DNA of 64,000 nucleotides from positions 16,667,079 through 16,731,078 of the forward strand of contig OY759215.1 of assembly GCA_963662175.1 (NCBI GenBank), given 5' to 3'. Shown here one piece after another: positions 48,396-55,900 of the stretch (positions are counted from its first letter, which is position 1; each line of letters begins with the position of its first letter). A program made the translations under genes and the position numbers. Source of the DNA: Aradus depressus (taxonomy: Eukaryota; Arthropoda; Insecta; Hemiptera; Aradidae). The notes beneath the pieces were generated by a model, which saw nothing but the letters and a program-made list of their open reading frames with translations, had not been told where the DNA came from and did no database searches.

Positions 48396-49888
48396 TGCAT
48401 AGCATAGAACCTTATGAGTGTCTCAGGGCAGGGTTTCATGACCTTTCAACACATGAGGGTTATAAAATTACACAAAGACTAGTTAATTGAAAGAACTAAA
48501 GCTTGCAAAGAAGAAGACAAAAAAGTCGGTGACCTACTGGCAATGTACTTCTGTTTCTGCTCTCCCTCCAAATCAATCGTCCGTCTGGACTAAAAGTCAA
48601 TAGTTGAATAATATAAGGACTTCTGAATTCTCAAACTAAATTTTGTGTCGATACATCGGAAATTATTACGGTTTTTGACTGAAACCCCCTTCTCTGATCT
48701 CCCCCTTCCCTTCGGCCGAATTCGCGGGAAATTAGTAGGTGCCGTTCCTGTGAGATTTTAAATTAAAATATAAAATTTTGTGTCGATACATTCATTACAA
48801 CGGCAGTTATTAGAGTTTTTGCGTTAAACCTCCCCCCTAATCCCCCTCTTATTTTTGGCCGATTTGGCTGAAAATCAAGAGATGTCGTCCATGTGAAATT
48901 CTCGATACACAAATACAATTTCGTGTCGATACATTCATACATTCGGGAGTTACCGTGTTCAAAGAGACAGATACACACAGTTTCTTCATTTTTTGGAATC
49001 AGAATTGGAAAACGATAAATTCTGGTGGAAACTCAGCAACTCATTTTTACTTTGTATAGCAGGAGAAGTATCACTATATAAGTAGTACAGTTTAATTCAT
49101 TGAGAAAATCTAAACTTTGTATAATTTACCAGTCTGACAAAGTCGGGTTCAATGTTAGCCTAAGCTATACGCATAAGTACATCAGTTAGACGGAAGGACC
49201 TCTTGAATCAATCTGTTTCACCGAAGAAAATGACGTTCAGACAGGTAGTTGCTTCAGAACAGTGTTACCGTTTTTAGAACTTCCATTTTTCAAGACAAGT
49301 AATTTTTATAAAAATCCAGTAATAAAACTTCTTCAAATTTTGGTTTTAAAATATAGTAGACCTACGATTTTACAGAGTTACCAGAAATTATATTAAACAT
49401 TCTTTGCAGAGATATTGAAAAACATTTAATAAAGATAAAGAAAAAAACATATGTTTTATAAAAATGTTGTCTATTTTACAAAATATTGACATCGTACAGG
49501 CTCGGGACCAGATCAAATAAACTAAGGGCCTCGGCTGGGTTTCGAACCCACGATCTTGAGCTCAGTAATCGAAATATTAAAATAGTGCTTTTGGTATTGC
49601 TATCATTTGTACATATTTTATGAGATAGACAATATTTTTATAAAACATTTCTTTTTTCTATATATTTTTTTTATTAGTAGAATTGTGCCACCATATTGGA
49701 TTCAGTAAACGGAACAAATAATAAATGTATTATTCCAACTTTTAACGTTATCTTTTATTTTCTCCGTTAACCCCCCAGCGGTCCGCTATCTTATTGCCTC
49801 CTACGCCATCAGAGGGCATTAACAAAATTAATGTTTACTACAAAGATAAAAATGTTTTTTCTTCCAAAATCATGATTAAGTAGCAGGC

Positions 49889-49922
<34 letters not shown>

Positions 49923-52900
49923 TAGAATGTTTAAAGTAAACATGAAGGTAAAAAATTAACAAGGTAAAATCCCAGCCGAGAACGTGACAATAGTCAGTTG
50001 TTTTTAAGTAACAAATACCTGTCTAAAAAGTTCACAATTGATTTTTTTTTCTCAGGGGAAAACAATGCAGAAAATTTCGAATTTATAATATTTTACTTTC
50101 ACCTAGAGTGCAACTCGGTTTTCTTGACCGGTATCGTAAACACTTGGAAATTTCAATGTGGACTCTTCGTTGGAAAGATGATTTAATTACTTAGGTACTA
50201 ATTAAAAGTGGTGACTAAAAAATAGTTAGTGACTACAAAATTAGTGTACTTTACCCTAATAAACCCCAAAAAATAATCTATGTATAAAACCTGAAGTTTT
50301 ATGAACATATAGAAGAGCATAAAGGGGATTGTGAGGAGGAGGAGGGGGGGGGGGGGGGGGGGGGGGGTGCGTAAAAGTTCAAGACGTGCAATTTTGAAGA
50401 AAGTGCACGTATTTTAAAACTATTCAATTGATAATTATTTCATTTGGATTTCTTTTAAATATAATAATGAGATGCCATATTGTTTTCCTTAAATTTGCAA
50501 AAATGTTTAATCTAATCCATAGGTATAAGTTAAATTACCTTACTGGGTTCACAGGGAAAATGAATAGCATAGAATAAGAGAACAAATATTGGATTTATTT
50601 ACTTAAACCTACATTATAAATAAAATCGAAATATCAATATGAAATGAAAATCAAATTATTTACAATAAAAAAAAATGTTACAAACTAATTTCTAATCTAT
50701 TTTTAGGCTCTTTTCTTTTTTAATATTGTGGCCAATTCTTCAATTCAATGTTATTTTTGGGCATACAAACATATAAGAGTATCTTTGCGCATCCATTTCA
50801 CTGTTAATTTCTCTCCTACGTGGTTCACCATACCTTAAGCCTAAAAACACTTCTCTCTCTGGACTGTCCACTTTCACATCCCAACTTAGACTGTAGCACA
50901 CTATTTGAAACAGCTGATCGTCTTAATTTGTTCTTCATTCATTGGTTGTTCACATTTTCTTTTAAAACAAAATGCAACTAGTTCACGAAATTGGCAGAGT
51001 ATTTTATGAATGGCTCAACTATCTCAATATTTTGAACGGGTTGAGGGGGGGTTGTGAGGGAGCCCAAAACATAAAACGAGTGGTAAATCTCCGTGGAATT
51101 TCTTATGTATCATCCTTATAAGCCCATACATCACATGGTGTCTCATAATATTAAACGGCAGTGGAGTTGTGGGAGATAAAGCTGGTGCCTCTCCTCTATA
51201 ATATATAGGTATTATTTTGTTTTCAGCAATATCATTCGGTTTAAAGACCCAGAAGCTCATTTATCGGTAAAGTAATAAAACATAAAGTTACTAAACGGGC
51301 AGATAGCGTCGCTAACCTGCTTAAAGTTCCTACGATGAAACTGGTTATATTTTGGATAAAAAATGTTATATCTTGTAAATTTGTTTGAGCTATCCAAAAC
51401 AAACTTATTTATAATTTATGAGATCAAAAAGTTTTATTAACACGCTAAACGTTCTATTTTTAGGACAATGAACTTTGGAAAATAGAGGGTTGGAAGGGGG
51501 GCGGCAGTTAAAATACAGAGTTTTTCCTCATCTCGAAAAACTCTTTACAATGATGCATCACACGATGAAAAACCCGTGAGCACGCCGTCCTTCGGATGGG
51601 AGCAAGAGATTGTCCAGAGCCTATGCTATCGCAGTTACTCGTTAAAGACCCTTACCCTAGGTGAATAAACCTAATACTTCCATACAATAAATCTAATACT
51701 TCCACAGTAGAGTCGGTCGCATGTCCACCAGTGTGACGAAAGAGGCTCTCTGGTAGTAGGCGACATGACCTCATAGTTAAAGCCCCAATTACAAACTAAC
51801 TAATTTTAAGTCTAGATATACTGGAGTCACCCTTTTTGATTTATTTTCAAAATAAGTTTAGCTCTGGCTTGTGTCATACTGGAGAACATTTTATGCAAAT
51901 AGCATTAATAGTCTAAAAGTTAGAAGTTGACGCCATAAGCCGATGTGACATAAAATTTCCTAAGAAAGGTTTTCAGCACTGGAAGCAATTAATCAATTGT
52001 TGTTATTCGCTGATGTTATAAGTTGAGCACCTGTTAGGGTTTCGTTCCATCAGTCACAATGACAGTCAGGTTTAGGTTAGCTAGCAGTAAACAGGTTTAG
52101 GTTAAGAATTAATTTAAATAAGAGGTCAGTAGGTGATTTGTCGCTGGTCAACAATCTAATGAATGTAATTATTAGTCCACGCGTCTAATGACACAGAAAG
52201 AAGTAGAAAATAATGACACACCTTCCATACTGTGGCACACTTGCAATAATTGTTAGTAAATATATCTAATTTATACAGTTGGGTTTGCACAATTAACTAG
52301 CACAAAAGATAGAAATTTCCACATTTCTCAGGAGGGAAAAATATGTCAGAGTGAATTGGCAAATTGGTTTTAGGTTAAGTTGAAGCAGTAAAAAATTAAA
52401 TTTGTTCAGAAAGTCATTTGAAAATTGCCTTACACAAGTCATATTTATGAGCAATAGATGTGTCAAATGAGAGACTGTAATTTGTGTTTATCTTTGAGAG
52501 GTTTGGATCGCGTTGAGGGAAAGTCGTGGTACTAACCACAGGCTATCTCAGTGAAAAACAAGGTTAATATTACCATAATTCAGACTTTCCTTGTTACAGG
52601 TGCATTATCCATTTTCCATGTTAGATACATCATATCTGATGTCTTTCTTCTTCATGTTTCATGCATTTCCCGATAATCAATGCATCTTCCCGTATAAGTC
52701 AGTCAGTTGAATAGCTCAGAGGACAACTGAACCAAACTTCATCTAGACTATAGACGTATCTCTGGGCTTTCTGCCGCTCCAAGTAGTGGTGGATTTTACA
52801 ATCTGTTATTTACTCGGTAGTAAGTAACACACTTCTATTTAAATTAGAAAATAACATATTTTAATAGCAGTCTAGTTTATCACAGTGTAAATTAACTTTC

Positions 52901-55900
52901 AGTTCATATAACCTGTTATTCTTCTTTCCTGTTACTCACCGAACTGCTGCCCATTCCTCCTAGCTGCTGTTTTGTTATTTTGACTTGTTATTTTAACTCT
53001 GCGTTGCGGACATTGAGAGAACGAACTGCTTCCAAAATCCAATCCAATTGTTTTGCTACTTTCCCTCTTTTCTACTTAACTTATTACTTTTGACACTGGT
53101 TGATTGCCTTTTTACTTTTCACAGCACATAAAAATATTAAAAAATAATACTTATACAATTATTGTAATATAATTTTAACAATAACCTTACCTTTCAAATG
53201 TTTGCTGAGAAATAATAGGTTTTTATACAATTTATACTTCCTATATTATAACAATTTCGAAATCTGAGAAATTTTAATAAAAATCTAAATTTATCATATA
53301 ATTCTTTTTTCTACATGATTTCTATCTACTAGTTTACTCAAATCTGTAAATATAAAATGTTTCAATCTTTAGAACCATAACAATAGTTACTATTATTATG
53401 AAAATATTTATTTATTTTATTTATACATTTACGACGGCATAACATTTCCCATTAGCAATTGCGATAACTAGTGCAGTGTCAAGTGCGTGGCTATACTGCT
53501 GAGGTACGTGACCGAAGAGGAGTCCAGGCTAGTCCTGGAGCAGGTCCCCGCAGATGTAGCGAGTAGTGTGTTGTCGTGTTGTGGAATGTGTGATGCGTAG
53601 ATAGAGAAGAGTAGGGGACTGAGGGAACTTCCTTGGGGGACTCCAGCTTTGACCTCCAAAAAATGCGATGAAGAAGATCCCTCAGACACTTTAAAGTTCC
53701 TGTTCTCTAGGAATGACTGAAGTATTAAATAATATGTGTGAGGAAGGTGAGTTTTAAGTGTGTATAGCAGGCCTGGGTGCCAAACACGGTCAAACGCTTT
53801 TTCAAAGTCCAGAAATACGCCAGTGTAGAACTCTTTTCTTTCAAAGCTGGTACCTAGCGATGTAGTCGACCAAACGATGGCAATAGTCGAATGTCTTTGT
53901 CAAAAGCCGAATTGATGATCTGGTAGAAGGTTGTCTTGTGCATATTAGGAATATTAAAGCATATAAACTTGAGAGGAAGCTAAAGTAACACATGCTTGAG
54001 AGAAACAAAGTCTTCTTGTAAATTAAAATAAAATAAATAGTGTAAATAAAATATATTATTTCAAATGCATATGTGAGGGGGGTAACGAGAGTAGATTAAG
54101 CCTTCAAACTCGATAATATATATTATAAAATTACAAATACTTTTAAACTGCTAGGTATATTATTTTTTAGTCTGCGCTCCAGGAAAGATCGCTCCGTTCC
54201 GTTGTTCGACTTTTAGTTTCCTAAGATAGCAGTTGTAACTGTTATTTAAAAGTGCTATTTATTAGTAGCAGTAACACAGAAATAGCGCTTTTGCTCATCA
54301 TTTGCCTCAAATACACATTTTTTTTGCCTTTCTACGAATATTTTTTTCTCAGGTTTTTCTTATGTCTGCTCTTTAAACCATTTTTTTATATTTACCTATA
54401 TATTTTTTTAACTTCTTTGTCACCCATATTGTTTTTTTACAACGTTTTTTCTCACTCACTTTTTTCTACATCCAGCTATTCATAGATGGATACACTTCTA
54501 TACCTATGGTAAAGAGGATTGTAATTGGTCGAAAATTCGATATTGTGTTTCGCCGAAATTTCATTTTTTCAGGATGCTCTCTGATGTCTCCTGCCCATGG
54601 CAACAAAACTATTAGGGATGGGGAGCATGAGAAAATTATTTGATAAGCACATAATGTATGATGTTGAGGGAAATTTCCCGGCAATTGCATAACAGATATA
54701 AGAAGGTAATTTTTAGGAACGAATTTTAAAGATCAATTTTCAAGAAAGGAAATCTTGTTTTTTATACAGTGACTGGTGTACAGGAAGTTCCAAGCAGGGA
54801 TTCAGGAACTTGCACGTCACGTTGCATTATTATTAGCAACGGGCTATCTACAGGCACGCCGTTCAGTTCTATTCTATAGATACCCAGCCACTTTCGGCAA
54901 GAATATGAATTATAAGCAGGGTTGTGCATGAATAAATCCATAAAGTACGTATTTTCAATTTATTTATACTTGTAATTAAGTTTTCGGGCCCCTAAGATTT
55001 TCAGAGGTTTTAAGGGGTCGAAAAAAAGTAATGAAGGTTTTGAGTGTGTAAATAAATAAATTCAATTAGAGAAAAAAAATAGAGAAATTGCAGTTCATTC
55101 ATCAATATGAAACTAAAATACTTGTCTCTATTTTTCCTTTAACTAAATTTATTTTTTAAGCACTCAACACCAGGATTACTTTCAACCACTGAGAACTAAT
55201 AAAAGGCTTGTGAAGTTAGAAAACTTGAAATTCCGTTGAAAAATTATTTTTTAATCAAAAAGAGGCTATATCTGTTAGATCGGCCCAATTGTTCATAACC
55301 TCCTAACTGCAAATCAATCTAAGAGATATCTTCACCTACGAAACCCTCAAATACGTGATCAGATCATACCTTCCTGGAATATTTTTTTATACTACTCGCT
55401 CTGTTTATACTCAAGTATATATAATTCAATAACCTAGACTATAATTTTTTTATTATCAATTTTATTTTTTTTCTTAGTTATATAGATTTTCTTCTTACTT
55501 ATTCTCTTTTATTTATGTAGATACTTTTATTTATTTTTGTTCATCATAATGAAGCTGTTAATTTTATGTTTTTTCCTGTTAATCTTTTGTTTATCTGTTT
55601 TTTTAATTGTTTAGTTTTTCTCCAATATAGCACTAATTTTATTTGCCCATCCTTTTATTTCTTTGTACTGATACTATATTTCATTATTTCCTGTTCTTTA
55701 CTCTGGATGTATTTATTCTTAGGGAACCTCGATCCCAGAATAACAAAATTTCTTTTCATTTCATTTCATAATCGGAGCCGGCATTGACTCGTTTATTTAT
55801 TTAGTTTGTTTCTACGTATCTAGAGCCCACTAGCATATATTTCCCCCACAAAACTGATAGGCTTTAACAAATGAGGTCATATCGCCTACTACCAGAGTGT

